Source of the DNA: CAZFLM01 sp964519955
GTDB lineage: Bacteria > Armatimonadota > Chthonomonadetes > Chthonomonadales > CAJBBX01
Length of the DNA: 64,000 nucleotides
Direction: 5' to 3'
Assembly: GCA_964519955.1 (NCBI GenBank)
Contig: CAZFLM010000007.1
Span: 1-64,000 of the forward strand
Position numbers and translations under genes: made by a program. The notes beneath the pieces are model-generated. The model did no database searches. It saw nothing but the letters and a program-made list of their open reading frames with translations, and had not been told where the DNA came from. Below are positions 16,488 to 25,696 of the stretch, piece by piece. Every line of letters begins with the position of its first letter. The stretch's first letter is position 1.

Positions 16488-18455
16488 ATGGTCCGCCAAG
16501 CCGACGCCGTGCCGCGCCGCCTCAGCCTCATCGCTCTAGCCGTCGCAGCCGCACTCGCCGCGCCCGCCTGCTGGGCGCAGAAACACCCGGACGACGCCTA
16601 CCGCACCGACGACCGCCTCCAGGCCGCCGTCACCCTCTCCCTGCGCGATCGGCCGTTCTCCGAGGTCACCAAGGCTCTCGGCGACGCGACCGGCGTGACG
16701 ATGCGCGCCGGCAAGAGCGTCGCCGACGACAAGGCCTGCGTGTTTGTGAAGGACCTGGCCGCCCAGGACCTCATGGCCCAGATTGCCGACCACTTCGGCT
16801 GCCGCTGGCGCTTCGGCGACGGCGGCTACGTGCTGGAGCTGACCTCAGCCGAGGCCAATCTGGAGGCCCTGGCGCACGCCCGCGTCCGCGACCGGGCCAT
16901 CGCCGCGCTCGACGCCGAGATCCGTGCGATGCAGCGGCTCACCGGTTGCACCGACGAGCAGCTCAACGCTCGCATCCAGGAGATCGCCGACCAACTGGCG
17001 GCCCCCGGCCTCGCCCCGGACGCGGCTGCCGCGCTGCGCACCGAGCGCATGATGGCAGCACGCGCCCGCGATCCGAGCGCGAGGGCTGGCGCCGCGATCT
17101 TCTCCATGCTCGACTCCCGCCAGTTGGCCCAGCTTCGCTCCGGGGCAGAGGTCCGCGTAGCCGCGCTCCCGCCCGATCTGGCCCTCGGCGTCGCCGCCGC
17201 GATGAACCCGCACCGACCGGGCGCCCCCGCTGCTGCCCCCGAGCAGCCCGATGCAGCATCGGCGCGCGTCTCGTTGGCGTCCTCGGATGAGACCGGCGTC
17301 GGCTCCGGGCAAGCGGACCGACTACCTGCTCGACAGATCGACCTTCGGGTGGCTTACTCAGCGAAGTGGCCCCACCGCTCCGGCAGCAACGGCTGGAGCA
17401 TCGCCGCCCCGCTCGTCGACACGGCCATCAAGCCGAACCCGTCCACCTCGGACGACCCGCGAATGACCCAACAGATTAGCATTCGGCTCGGCCGGTCGGC
17501 GGCGGCCCGCCAGCTCTTCGGCCAGCCTATCGCGCCCTCGCTCGGAGCCCTCCTGGAGCAGATCCACACCGAGACCGGCATCAACGTCCTGGCCGATAGC
17601 TTCGTTCGGGCGAGGGTCGCGCCCGCGATGCTCGAAGGGAAGACCACCGCGCTGGCCGCACTGAATGCGGTGTGCAAGAAGCTCAACTACACGTGGGAGC
17701 AGGACGAGAAGGGCGTCCGCGTCCGCAGCAACCGGTATTACGACGATAGGCCCGCCGAGGTGCCCGAGCGTGCTCTCAAGCCGCTGCGCGACAAGGCCGC
17801 GGCGGGCGAAGCCCTGGCGCTCGACGACTACGCCGCGCTCGCGGCAGAGCTAACCGACATACAGATTCGATCGTTGGATAGCTACTGGGAGAACTACCTC
17901 TTCGGGACCGACGTTCCGCGCCCGGTTGGATCGTACGGGCTCTACAACCATCGAGCCGACCTGCGCTTCTGGAAGCTGCTCGACCCGCGCCAACGCGCGC
18001 TGGCGCTGAGCCAGGATGGGCTGCCTGCATCGCGCCTGCGCGGCCCGCAGCTCGCGGCGTTCGGGGCAGCGATCGCGTGCCCGGAGTCGGGAATGTTCGG
18101 AATGGCGCCGCCGCCGGACAACGAGGCGCCGCGGGCCCTCGCATCCGGCATCTTCATGCTGAAGAACAGTGATGGGGCCACCTTCACCAGCCCGCCGGAC
18201 GCATCCGGCGCCTACGCGACGACGTTCGCGTTCAACCCACCCCTGCGCTCCGACCCGCAGGGCAAGGCCGCGCCGCGCACGGACGGCCTGCGGGTCTCGG
18301 GGCCAGACGGCACGATGCTGTCCGTCGACGCGCTCCAGCGGCACCCGGCCGATCAGCACGCGTTCCTCTACTTCGTGGCAGGCAGCGAGGAGCCCGTGCG
18401 GTCCGGCATCCTGCTGCTGGTGCGCACGGGCAGAACCAAAGGCATACTCGACTGA
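16488..18455 (+). CDS. Exported protein with two STN-like modules, paralogue A
   Basis: 655 residues; no named family recognised. The ATG at 16488 follows GGGAGG and opens a signal peptide ending near ACWA-Q. Residues about 46-118 (LSLRDRPFSEVTKALGDATG, then ADHFGCRWRFGDGGYVLE) have the helix-strand rhythm of the STN domain found in secretins and TonB receptors. A charged helical stretch (about 120-215) and a variable middle follow. A second STN-like module spans about 347-418 (LGALLEQIHTETGINVLADS, ending VRVRSNRYYDDRP). The last 230 residues include a conserved SLDSYWENYLFG and LRFWKLLDPRQRALALS. No membrane barrel or pore domain is seen. First of three tandem paralogues after the polysaccharide fusion gene; a periplasmic role is likely. 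Confidence 0.65.
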   Translation: MVRQADAVPRRLSLIALAVAAALAAPACWAQKHPDDAYRTDDRLQAAVTLSLRDRPFSEVTKALGDATGVTMRAGKSVADDKACVFVKDLAAQDLMAQIADHFGCRWRFGDGGYVLELTSAEANLEALAHARVRDRAIAALDAEIRAMQRLTGCTDEQLNARIQEIADQLAAPGLAPDAAAALRTERMMAARARDPSARAGAAIFSMLDSRQLAQLRSGAEVRVAALPPDLALGVAAAMNPHRPGAPAAAPEQPDAASARVSLASSDETGVGSGQADRLPARQIDLRVAYSAKWPHRSGSNGWSIAAPLVDTAIKPNPSTSDDPRMTQQISIRLGRSAAARQLFGQPIAPSLGALLEQIHTETGINVLADSFVRARVAPAMLEGKTTALAALNAVCKKLNYTWEQDEKGVRVRSNRYYDDRPAEVPERALKPLRDKAAAGEALALDDYAALAAELTDIQIRSLDSYWENYLFGTDVPRPVGSYGLYNHRADLRFWKLLDPRQRALALSQDGLPASRLRGPQLAAFGAAIACPESGMFGMAPPPDNEAPRALASGIFMLKNSDGATFTSPPDASGAYATTFAFNPPLRSDPQGKAAPRTDGLRVSGPDGTMLSVDALQRHPADQHAFLYFVAGSEEPVRSGILLLVRTGRTKGILD

Positions 18456-18491
18456 GCGGGCCACGCCGCCGCCCGCTGAGAGGAGCAGAAG

Positions 18492-20447
18492 ATGGTCTCC
18501 CGGACCAATGCCGTGCCGCGCAGCCCGAGCCTCGTGGCCCTCGCCGTCGCCGCCCTCCTCATCGGCCCAAGTGCCTGGGGGCAGAGGGCCGCTGAGGATG
18601 CGTTCCGCTGCGACGACCGCCTCCAGGCCGCCGTCACCCTCTCCCTGCGCGATAGACCGTTCGCCGAAGTGGCCCAGGCGCTGGGCGACGCGACCGGCGT
18701 ACCGATGCGCGCCGCCGGGAACGTCGCCGACGACAAGGCCTGCGTGTTCGTAGGGTCGATGCCCGCGCAGGAGTTGATGGGCCAGATCGCGGACCACTTC
18801 GGATGCCGATGGCGCCTCCAGGACAGGGGATACGTGCTGGAGACGACCCAGGCACAGCAGGCGATCGAGGTGTCCCGGCGCGCCAGGGCCCGGGAGCGTG
18901 GCCTGACGGCGCTGCACGCCAAGATGAGCGCCCTGCAGCGCTTGAGTGGCCTGACCGCCGAGCAGGTGGAGGCGCGCTGCACGGAGATCGCCTCGCTCCT
19001 CGCCGCCGGCGGACTGACTCCGGAGGCGGCGTCCAGCCTCACCGAAGAGCAGAAGCTGCTCGGGCGGCTTCGGGCCACTGCCGGGCGCATCGCGCTCGCG
19101 GTCCTCGCCGGCCTCACCTCGCACCAGTCATCGCAACTGCGTTCCGGTGGCGCGGTGGTGCTCGACCAGCTTCCGCCCGACCTGGTGAGCCGGGTGCACG
19201 ATGCCGTGAGGGTAGGCCGCCCGGTCCAGGCCGCGGGCCCCGCGGACACGCCGCTCACCGCTTCCGCATCGCTTAGGATCGAGACCAGCGCAGAGCGCGG
19301 AACGGGCGTCCGCCAGGTGAACGGTGTGCGGCCCCGCACCATGTCGCTGCGCGTCGGGCTGACCGCACGCAAGGGCGGCCGGTTTGCGGGCGGCACCGAA
19401 TGGTATGTGTCGGTCGACCTCGCCGACCCGGCCGAGCGGCGCAGCCCAGGCACGGTCGGCCGATCGGCGCTCGATCGCGACATCGACGTGCGCCTTGCCG
19501 CGCCGGCCGGGCCCGCTCGCACATCCATGGGGCAACCGGTCGCGCCATCGCTGGGCGTAATCCTGGAGCGGGTCCATGCGGAGACCGGCCTCAACGTGAT
19601 CGCGGACAGCTTCATGCGCGCACGGGTCGGTCCCAGCGTGCTCGCCGGCACGCCGGACGCCCGGGCGCTGCTCGACAGGATCTGCCATAAGCTCAACTAC
19701 ACGTGGGAGCAGGAGGCGGACACGATCCGCGTACGCAGCAACCAGTTCTGTGAGGACAAGCTCTGCGAGGCGCCGGACCGCTTGCTGCAGCCGCTGCGCG
19801 CCAGGGCCTCCTCGGGCGAGCAGGTGACGCTGGACGACTACGCGAACCTGGTCTGCGCCCTGACCGAGCCGCAGACGGCTACCCTGGACGACTTCTGGGA
19901 GAACGCCTTCGGGGACATCGCCGTGCCGCGCCTGATGGGAGCGTATCGGCTCCTTGCGGTTCGGAACGACCTGCGCTTGTGGACGCTGCTGGACGCGCGC
20001 CAGCGCGAGATGGCGCTCAGCCCGAGCGGGCTGCCCGCGTCTCGCCTGAACGCCGCCCAGACTTCGGCATACCTCCTGGCGGCAGCCAACCGTGAGCCCA
20101 GTACGGTGGGGTGGGCGCCGTCCGGGTACGAGCCCACGCGCGACGACATCCTGGCGGGCGCCTTCACGGTGAGGCGCAGCGAGCAGGCGATCATCATGTC
20201 GCCGCCAGATGCATCGGGGCACTCCCAGGTGACGGCCTACACGTTCACCCCCGGATACCCAGGCCCGGTACAGGACGCGCCTGGCCCTCGGTTCCTCGAC
20301 ACCGGCGTTGGGCTGCCGGAAGACTCGAGCCGGCGTCCCTGCAACCAGTACTCCTTCTGCTACCTCCCGGCCGCAGGCGACAGCCCTCTGCGAACGTCGG
20401 TGTTCATGATCCAGCGCACGCGCAAGGCCAAGGGCACCGAGGAGTAG
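18492..20447 (+). CDS. Exported protein with two STN-like modules, paralogue B
   Basis: 651 residues, 36 bases after paralogue A, with a GAGAGGAG site. The signal peptide ends near SAWG-Q. The first STN-like module (about 44-116) is nearly identical to A over LQAAVTLSLRDRPF, including FGCRWR. The second (about 352-418) carries LGVILERVHAETGLNVIADS, HKLNYTWEQ and IRVRSNQF, followed by the shared TLDDFWENAFGDIAVPRLMG and LRLWTLLDARQREMALSPSG. The central and C-terminal parts diverge strongly, suggesting a variable ligand-facing surface. Shared N termini and spacing indicate tandem duplication. Function unknown. Confidence 0.65.
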   Translation: MVSRTNAVPRSPSLVALAVAALLIGPSAWGQRAAEDAFRCDDRLQAAVTLSLRDRPFAEVAQALGDATGVPMRAAGNVADDKACVFVGSMPAQELMGQIADHFGCRWRLQDRGYVLETTQAQQAIEVSRRARARERGLTALHAKMSALQRLSGLTAEQVEARCTEIASLLAAGGLTPEAASSLTEEQKLLGRLRATAGRIALAVLAGLTSHQSSQLRSGGAVVLDQLPPDLVSRVHDAVRVGRPVQAAGPADTPLTASASLRIETSAERGTGVRQVNGVRPRTMSLRVGLTARKGGRFAGGTEWYVSVDLADPAERRSPGTVGRSALDRDIDVRLAAPAGPARTSMGQPVAPSLGVILERVHAETGLNVIADSFMRARVGPSVLAGTPDARALLDRICHKLNYTWEQEADTIRVRSNQFCEDKLCEAPDRLLQPLRARASSGEQVTLDDYANLVCALTEPQTATLDDFWENAFGDIAVPRLMGAYRLLAVRNDLRLWTLLDARQREMALSPSGLPASRLNAAQTSAYLLAAANREPSTVGWAPSGYEPTRDDILAGAFTVRRSEQAIIMSPPDASGHSQVTAYTFTPGYPGPVQDAPGPRFLDTGVGLPEDSSRRPCNQYSFCYLPAAGDSPLRTSVFMIQRTRKAKGTEE

Positions 20448-20576
20448 CACACTCCGACGCGCAACGGCCGAAGCCGTGCGGTAGTCTTCGTTCACTTCGC
20501 GGATTCGCGACGCTATCTCGTCCGTATCTGTGGCAGGAGCGCCGACGGCCCTGGCGCTCGCCTGGAGGAACGCGAC

Positions 20577-22631
20577 ATGCTCCCTCGGTACTCCCATCGA
20601 ACGCGCACCTGGTTCGTGCTAGCCGTCGCCACCGCGGCCCTGCATCCGGCGCCCGCCTGGTCTCAGGCTAGCGCCGACGCCTACAAGACGGATGCGCGCC
20701 TGAACGCACCGATCACGCTCAACCTGCGCGACGCATCGTTCGCCGACGTGACCAAGGCCATCTCGGATGGCACCAAGGTCGACATCGGCGCCGGCCCGGC
20801 GGTCGCGGACGACAAGGCCAGCCTGTTCGTCAAGGAGCGCCCGGCGCGCGACGTGATGGCCGACATCGCCCGCCACTTCGGATGCCGCTGGCGAGCCGCC
20901 GCGAAGGGCTACGTCCTGGAGATCACCTCGGACCAGTCCACGCTCGAAGCAGCGCTGCGCTCCAAGCTGCGGGAGCGCGCCCTGGCCGCCCTCGACGCCC
21001 GGATGCGCGCAATCCAGCAGCTTCAGGGCTATGGCGACGACCAGATCGACGCCCGCCTCAAGGAGGTCGGCTCGGCGCTGGCCAACTCGGAACTGGGCAA
21101 GCGCGAGCGCTCGGCCCTCGCCGAGGAGCAGCAGGTCCTGCGCGACTTCCGCCAGCCCGGCGGGAGGGTGGGGGCCGCCATCTTCTCCGGGCTTACGGTG
21201 CTCCAGCGCAACGAGCTGATCTCGGGCCGGGAGGTCCACATCGGGGAGCTGCCTGCGAACCTGGCTGCCGAGGTCCACAAGGCGGTCAGCGGCCAGGGAA
21301 GCAACAAGTTCGCCACGTTCTCCATGTCGGCCACCACGAACGGCGAGAAGCCCGAGCTGCCGACCATCACGAACCCGGACAACCTGCCGCCGGTCGGAGC
21401 CGGGGCATCGCTGCGCATCCTCTCCGGCGACGACATCGGCATCGGACGAGGCGCCCAACCGAACGCCAGCCTGCAGCTCCGCATCTCGCTCTCCAGCATC
21501 CGCGGCTCCGAGGCCCAGCGGCAGACCATCGGCACCCAGTGGTCCACCTCGGTCCGGCCCAGCGGCATGGAGCCGGTACAGCGGATCGAGGAGACCAACG
21601 ACCCGGCGCTGAACCAGCAGGTCGAGATCAGGCTGGCGACGTCCGGGGGAGATGCGGGCGCGGTTCCGGGCCTGTCTCGGGCCGTCCAGCCCTCGCTGGG
21701 CGCGCTCGCCGAGCAGCTCCATGCGCAGGCCGGCCTCGACATCGTGTCCGACAGCTTCATCCGGGCGCGCGTGACGCCCAACCTGGTGACAGGCAAGCGC
21801 TCGGTCCTCGCCGTTCTGAACGCGGTCTGCGACGATCTGGACTACGCGTGGGAGAAGAACGGCAGCACCATCCGGCTCAGGAGCAACCGGTTCTACGACG
21901 ACCGGCCCGCCGAAGCGCCGGACCGCTGCCTCAAGACGCTGCGGAATCGCGCCGCCGCCAAGGAGCAAGCGACCCTCGACGACTTCGCCGCGCTGGCATC
22001 CAGCCTCAAAGACCCGCAGATCAAGAGCCTCGACACCTACTGGGACACCTACTTCGCCGGCCAGACCGTGCCGCGCCTCGGAGGGATGGGACGCCTCTTC
22101 GCCAACCGGTGGGACCTGCGCTTCTGGTCGACGCTGACCCCGCTGCAGCGCCAGCCGCTCCTCGCCGGCGACATCCTCCCCGTCTCACGCATGACGCGTG
22201 GGCAGGCCGAGGCGTTCGTGGCGGCGCTCACTGCCAACGACGACCCCATCGGCGCAGCCATGCGCCAGAAGCAGCCCGAGCCGACCCGCCAGGACGTCGC
22301 GACGGGCGGGTTCAGCCTGAAGGCAGGCGTCGCACACCAGTTCACGGCGGGCACGCCCAGCATGGAGGGCGTCGGGGGCTCGTCGAACGCGGTCGCCATC
22401 ATGTCGATCCATACGAGCGACTCTCGCGGCGGCGCCGGCAAGGCCCCCGAGCTGCCGTCGAACATCAAGCCGCGCATCGTCGGGCCAGATGGGAACGAGA
22501 TGTCGCTCGACCAGATGCAGAAGCAGACCCTCAACAGCTACATGTTCTCCTACTACCTGGCCGGCAGCGACAAGCCCGCCAAGACCTCGCCCATCATGAT
22601 CCCGCAGTCCGGCAAGGCCAAGGGCGGGTAG
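20577..22631 (+). CDS. Exported protein with two STN-like modules, paralogue C
   Basis: 684 residues, 129 bases after paralogue B. The start follows CTGGAGGAACGCGAC. The signal peptide ends near AWSQ. STN-like module 1 (about 44-118) reads NLRDASFADVTKAISDGTKV with ARHFGCRWR; module 2 (about 371-440) reads LGALAEQLHAQAGLDIVSDS, ending IRLRSNRFYDDRPAEAP. The conserved block SLDTYWDTYFAG and LRFWSTLTPLQRQPLLAGDI is present. It is the most diverged copy, with a longer middle. A hairpin terminator follows at 22655. The family may be lineage-specific; I can only say it is exported, paired-module and probably structural or binding. Confidence 0.65.
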   Translation: MLPRYSHRTRTWFVLAVATAALHPAPAWSQASADAYKTDARLNAPITLNLRDASFADVTKAISDGTKVDIGAGPAVADDKASLFVKERPARDVMADIARHFGCRWRAAAKGYVLEITSDQSTLEAALRSKLRERALAALDARMRAIQQLQGYGDDQIDARLKEVGSALANSELGKRERSALAEEQQVLRDFRQPGGRVGAAIFSGLTVLQRNELISGREVHIGELPANLAAEVHKAVSGQGSNKFATFSMSATTNGEKPELPTITNPDNLPPVGAGASLRILSGDDIGIGRGAQPNASLQLRISLSSIRGSEAQRQTIGTQWSTSVRPSGMEPVQRIEETNDPALNQQVEIRLATSGGDAGAVPGLSRAVQPSLGALAEQLHAQAGLDIVSDSFIRARVTPNLVTGKRSVLAVLNAVCDDLDYAWEKNGSTIRLRSNRFYDDRPAEAPDRCLKTLRNRAAAKEQATLDDFAALASSLKDPQIKSLDTYWDTYFAGQTVPRLGGMGRLFANRWDLRFWSTLTPLQRQPLLAGDILPVSRMTRGQAEAFVAALTANDDPIGAAMRQKQPEPTRQDVATGGFSLKAGVAHQFTAGTPSMEGVGGSSNAVAIMSIHTSDSRGGAGKAPELPSNIKPRIVGPDGNEMSLDQMQKQTLNSYMFSYYLAGSDKPAKTSPIMIPQSGKAKGG

Positions 22632-22654
22632 TACGTCGAGCAGTGGTCGTCGCT

Positions 22655-22687
22655 GAGGCCCGGGCGCTGCAGCATGCCCCGGGCCTC
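22655..22687 (+). terminator. Hairpin terminator after the STN-like cluster
   Basis: GAGGCCCGGG (22655-22664) pairs perfectly with CCCGGGCCTC (22678-22687), followed by GTTGTCGTCTGG. It lies 24 bases after the stop of paralogue C and marks the end of the cluster. Confidence 0.65.
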
Positions 22688-22801
22688 GTTGTCGTCTGGT
22701 GTGGAGCCCTGGAGGGCGCCGCGCCGTCGCCACCCGAGGAGACGCGCCATCCCACGGCGAACTACGGAGCATTCGGCCCCGACACCCAGAGGAGGTGCGC
22801 C

Positions 22802-23995
22802 ATGTTCATCGTGCTCTGCGCCGCCGCAGCCGGCACGCCGCCGGCCCCGCTCTACGAGTCCCAGCTCATCTTCGCGCCGCAGCCCAAGCACAACCACGGA
22901 AGCTGCATCGTGGAATGCCCCAATGGCGACCTGCTCGCCGTCTGGTACCGCGGGTCGGGCGAGCGGACGGCGGACGACGTCGACATCGTCGGGTCGCGGC
23001 TCCGCAAGGGCGCGAGCAAGTGGAACGACGTGTTTCCCGTCGCCAGCACGCCGGGCTTCCCGGACTGCAACCCCTGCATGATCATCGACCGGGCGCGGAA
23101 GCTCTGGCTCTTCTGGCCCGTCATCCTGGACAACCACTGGGAGAGCGCCCTGCTGAAGTGCCGCACGAGCCGCAGCTACACCCGCGATGCCGGGGCGCCG
23201 AAGTGGGAGTGGGAGAGCGTCGTGCCGCTGAAGCCCGGCCCCGAGTTCGCCGAGGCGGTCGAGCGCGACCTGGACAAGCAGTGGGCCCCGTACCGCCAGG
23301 GCGCCCCGGCGGAGGCGATCGCCAAGCTCGACACCTATCTCGCCGAGCGGCACGGCCACCTGCAGGACAAGCTCAAGGTGCGCCTCGGGTGGATGCCCAG
23401 GCCGCACCCGTTCATCACCAGGTCGGGGCGCCTGCTGGTCGGCCTCTACTCGGATGGGTGGGACTTCTCGATGATGGCCTACACGGACGACGGCGGCGCG
23501 ACCTGGCAGTGCAGCGAGCCGCTCGTGGGCCCGGGCAACGTGCAGCCCTCCATCGTGCAGCGCAAGGACGGCACGCTGGTCGCCTACTTCCGCGACAATG
23601 GCCCGCCTCCGCAGCGCGTGATGGTCAGCGAGTCGCGCGACGACGGGCGCACCTGGACGCTGGCGCACGACACCGCGCTGCCGGATCCCGGCGCCGGGCT
23701 GGAGGCCGTCGTGCTGCGCAGCGGGCGGTGGCTGCTCATCAACAACAACACCGAGGGCGGCCGGCACCGGCTGTCCATCTCGGTGTCGGAGGATGAGGGC
23801 AAGACGTGGCCGCGCGTGGTGCCGCTGGAGGACGACCCGCCGGGCGCCGGCGCCGGCTCCTACTCCTACCCGAGCATCCTCCAGGCGAAGGACGGCACCA
23901 TTCACGTCACGTACAGCCACTCGCACAGCCAGGGCGAACAGAAGGGCGAGTCCATCAAGTACGTGCACATCAACGAGGCGTGGCTGCTTCGATAG
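22802..23995 (+). CDS. Sialidase-like Asp-box (BNR) beta-propeller protein
   Basis: 397 residues from an ATG behind a strong AGAGGAGGTG (22788-22797). It has several Asp-box motifs (TDDGGATW, SRDDGRTW, SEDEGKTW), the arginine-bearing NHGSCIVECPNGDLLAVWYR strand and SYSYPSILQAKDGTIHVTYS, all typical of exo-alpha-sialidase-like six-bladed propellers. The N terminus is short and only weakly like a signal peptide, so location is uncertain. Family members act on sialosides or on other sugars; substrate is not predictable. Its 3' end overlaps the convergent symporter gene by 26 bases. A sialate-uptake pairing with the symporter is possible but unproven. Confidence 0.75.
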   Translation: MFIVLCAAAAGTPPAPLYESQLIFAPQPKHNHGSCIVECPNGDLLAVWYRGSGERTADDVDIVGSRLRKGASKWNDVFPVASTPGFPDCNPCMIIDRARKLWLFWPVILDNHWESALLKCRTSRSYTRDAGAPKWEWESVVPLKPGPEFAEAVERDLDKQWAPYRQGAPAEAIAKLDTYLAERHGHLQDKLKVRLGWMPRPHPFITRSGRLLVGLYSDGWDFSMMAYTDDGGATWQCSEPLVGPGNVQPSIVQRKDGTLVAYFRDNGPPPQRVMVSESRDDGRTWTLAHDTALPDPGAGLEAVVLRSGRWLLINNNTEGGRHRLSISVSEDEGKTWPRVVPLEDDPPGAGAGSYSYPSILQAKDGTIHVTYSHSHSQGEQKGESIKYVHINEAWLLR

Positions 23996-25499
23996 GCTCC
24001 TGCGCCGTGTGCCGGTTCACGAGGCCAAGTACGGACCCCACCGCGAGCACCGCGACGGTGCCCGCGGTGGGGATGAACAGGTCGTGGAAGGGGCTGCGAG
24101 CCGCGGCCCACGCCTCCGGCCACACCGGCAGCTTCGAGAGCGTCATCCAGACGATGAGCGCCACGCCGGTGGTCAGCCCGACGACCGCGGCCTTGTTGCC
24201 CGCGCGTGTCGCGAGCCCCAGGACGAACAGCCCGATGAGGCCGCCTCCGAGCAGCCCCGCCACCTTCCACGAGAAGTCCACGGTCGGCCCGATCTTGAGG
24301 GTCATCACCAGCGCGAACCCGATGCACGCCAGCCCCCAAAGCACCGTGGAGACGTGCAGCACGCGGAGGCACTGCCGGTCGCTGGCGTCGGGTCGCGCGC
24401 GCTTGTAGAAGTCGGTCAGCGTCAGCGTGGCCATGCTGTTCAGGTTGGTGTCCATCGACGCCGCGAAGATGGCCGCGATGACCAGCCCGCTGAGGCCCAC
24501 CGGCAGTTGGTGCGTGATGAAGTAGGGGAACACCGCGTCGGGGTCCTTCACCGCGTCGAGCGTGGCGGGCAGCAGGTGCGGTTGAACGTGGTAGTACGCG
24601 AACAGCGCCGCGCCCATGAAGAAGAAGAACGCCCCCACCGGCATGTACATGAGCCCGGCGATCCAGACGCTCCGCTTCGCGTCGGCATCGCTCCGGGCGC
24701 TCACGTACCGCTGGATGTAGCTCTGGTCCACCCCCCAGTTCCGCAGGTGCTCGACGATCGCCGCCGCGACCACCAGCCACAGCGTCTGGTGCATCGGCGA
24801 CAAGTCGTACGGGCCGAAGCCCATCTTCCCATGCTCAGCCGCCACGCTGAGCACCGCCGGCAGCCCGCCCGGCATCGTGGCCACAAGTACCACGATGCAG
24901 ATGATGGGGCCTGCGATGAGGATGACGCTCTGCACCACGCCGGTCCACACCACCGCCTGGATGCCGCCGAAGAGGGTGTAGGTGGTCATCACCAGGCCCG
25001 TGACGACGATGATCGCGATCGGGAGCCACGCGGGAGCATCGGCCCCGGCGACGAGCGGCACCACCGCCTTCGACAACAGAAACATGATGGTGCCCATGCG
25101 CCCCATCTGCAGCAGGAGGTAGCACAGGACCCCGTACAGGCGCGCCCAGGGGCCGAACCGGTGCTCCAGGTGGTCGTACGCCGAGACCACCTTGCTGCGG
25201 CGGTAGAACGGCAGAAACCACAGCGTGGCGATCATCAGGCCGAGCGGGGTCGCCAGGACGAACCCGGCCGCGCACCAGTTGTCCGAGAAGGCCTTGCCGG
25301 GGCTGGCCAGGAAGCTGATGCTGCTGATGTAGGAGCCGAACATCGACATGCCGATCGCCCAGCCCGGCAGTGTCCGCCCCGCCGTGATGAACTGATCGGC
25401 GCTCTTGTTGCGGCGCGCGAAGAGCATGCCCACGCCGACGATGCCGACAAGGTAGAACGCCAGCACCGCGATGTCCAGCACCGCCAGGTTGTGGTTCAT
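23970..25499 (-). CDS. Sodium:solute symporter (SSS family)
   Basis: 509 residues with about 13 membrane helices. The family signature appears as FITAGRTLPGWAIGMSMFGS followed by YISSISFLASPGKAFSDNW. Further landmarks are YTLFGGIQAVVWTGVVQS and ASMDTNLNSMATLTLTDFYK. SSS transporters use a sodium gradient to import sugars, amino acids, carboxylates or sialic acid. The neighbouring sialidase-like gene and oxidoreductase suggest a sugar substrate; this is inference from context. Divergent from the oxidoreductase gene across a 197-bp gap that holds no promoter I can call. Confidence 0.92.
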   Translation of the reverse strand: MNHNLAVLDIAVLAFYLVGIVGVGMLFARRNKSADQFITAGRTLPGWAIGMSMFGSYISSISFLASPGKAFSDNWCAAGFVLATPLGLMIATLWFLPFYRRSKVVSAYDHLEHRFGPWARLYGVLCYLLLQMGRMGTIMFLLSKAVVPLVAGADAPAWLPIAIIVVTGLVMTTYTLFGGIQAVVWTGVVQSVILIAGPIICIVVLVATMPGGLPAVLSVAAEHGKMGFGPYDLSPMHQTLWLVVAAAIVEHLRNWGVDQSYIQRYVSARSDADAKRSVWIAGLMYMPVGAFFFFMGAALFAYYHVQPHLLPATLDAVKDPDAVFPYFITHQLPVGLSGLVIAAIFAASMDTNLNSMATLTLTDFYKRARPDASDRQCLRVLHVSTVLWGLACIGFALVMTLKIGPTVDFSWKVAGLLGGGLIGLFVLGLATRAGNKAAVVGLTTGVALIVWMTLSKLPVWPEAWAAARSPFHDLFIPTAGTVAVLAVGSVLGLVNRHTAQEPIEAATPR

Positions 25500-25696
25500 G
25501 CGCCTCCCTCGCTCCCAGGAGTCGGCTCAGTCGCCGTCTGACCACGAACTCGCGCCGCGCGGCAGGAAACGGGGTGCCCCGCCGACAACTGCACGGTGGC
25601 TGGACCGGCCGCGCGATTGGGCGTGGATTCGACACGCGCGGCGTTCTTCCTGCCGGCCGCGATCTCAACCTACACTCGACAAGGAGCCGCAATAGC

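Noticed and set aside
16488..22631. Secretin or TonB-receptor genes
   Set aside because: STN-like modules are visible, but there is no secretin pore signature, TonB box, plug or beta barrel in any of the three proteins.
22802..25499. A complete sialic-acid utilisation locus
   Set aside because: A sialidase-like protein and an SSS symporter are present, but no nanA, nanK, nanE or nagB homologue is in the window, and both families act on other substrates too.
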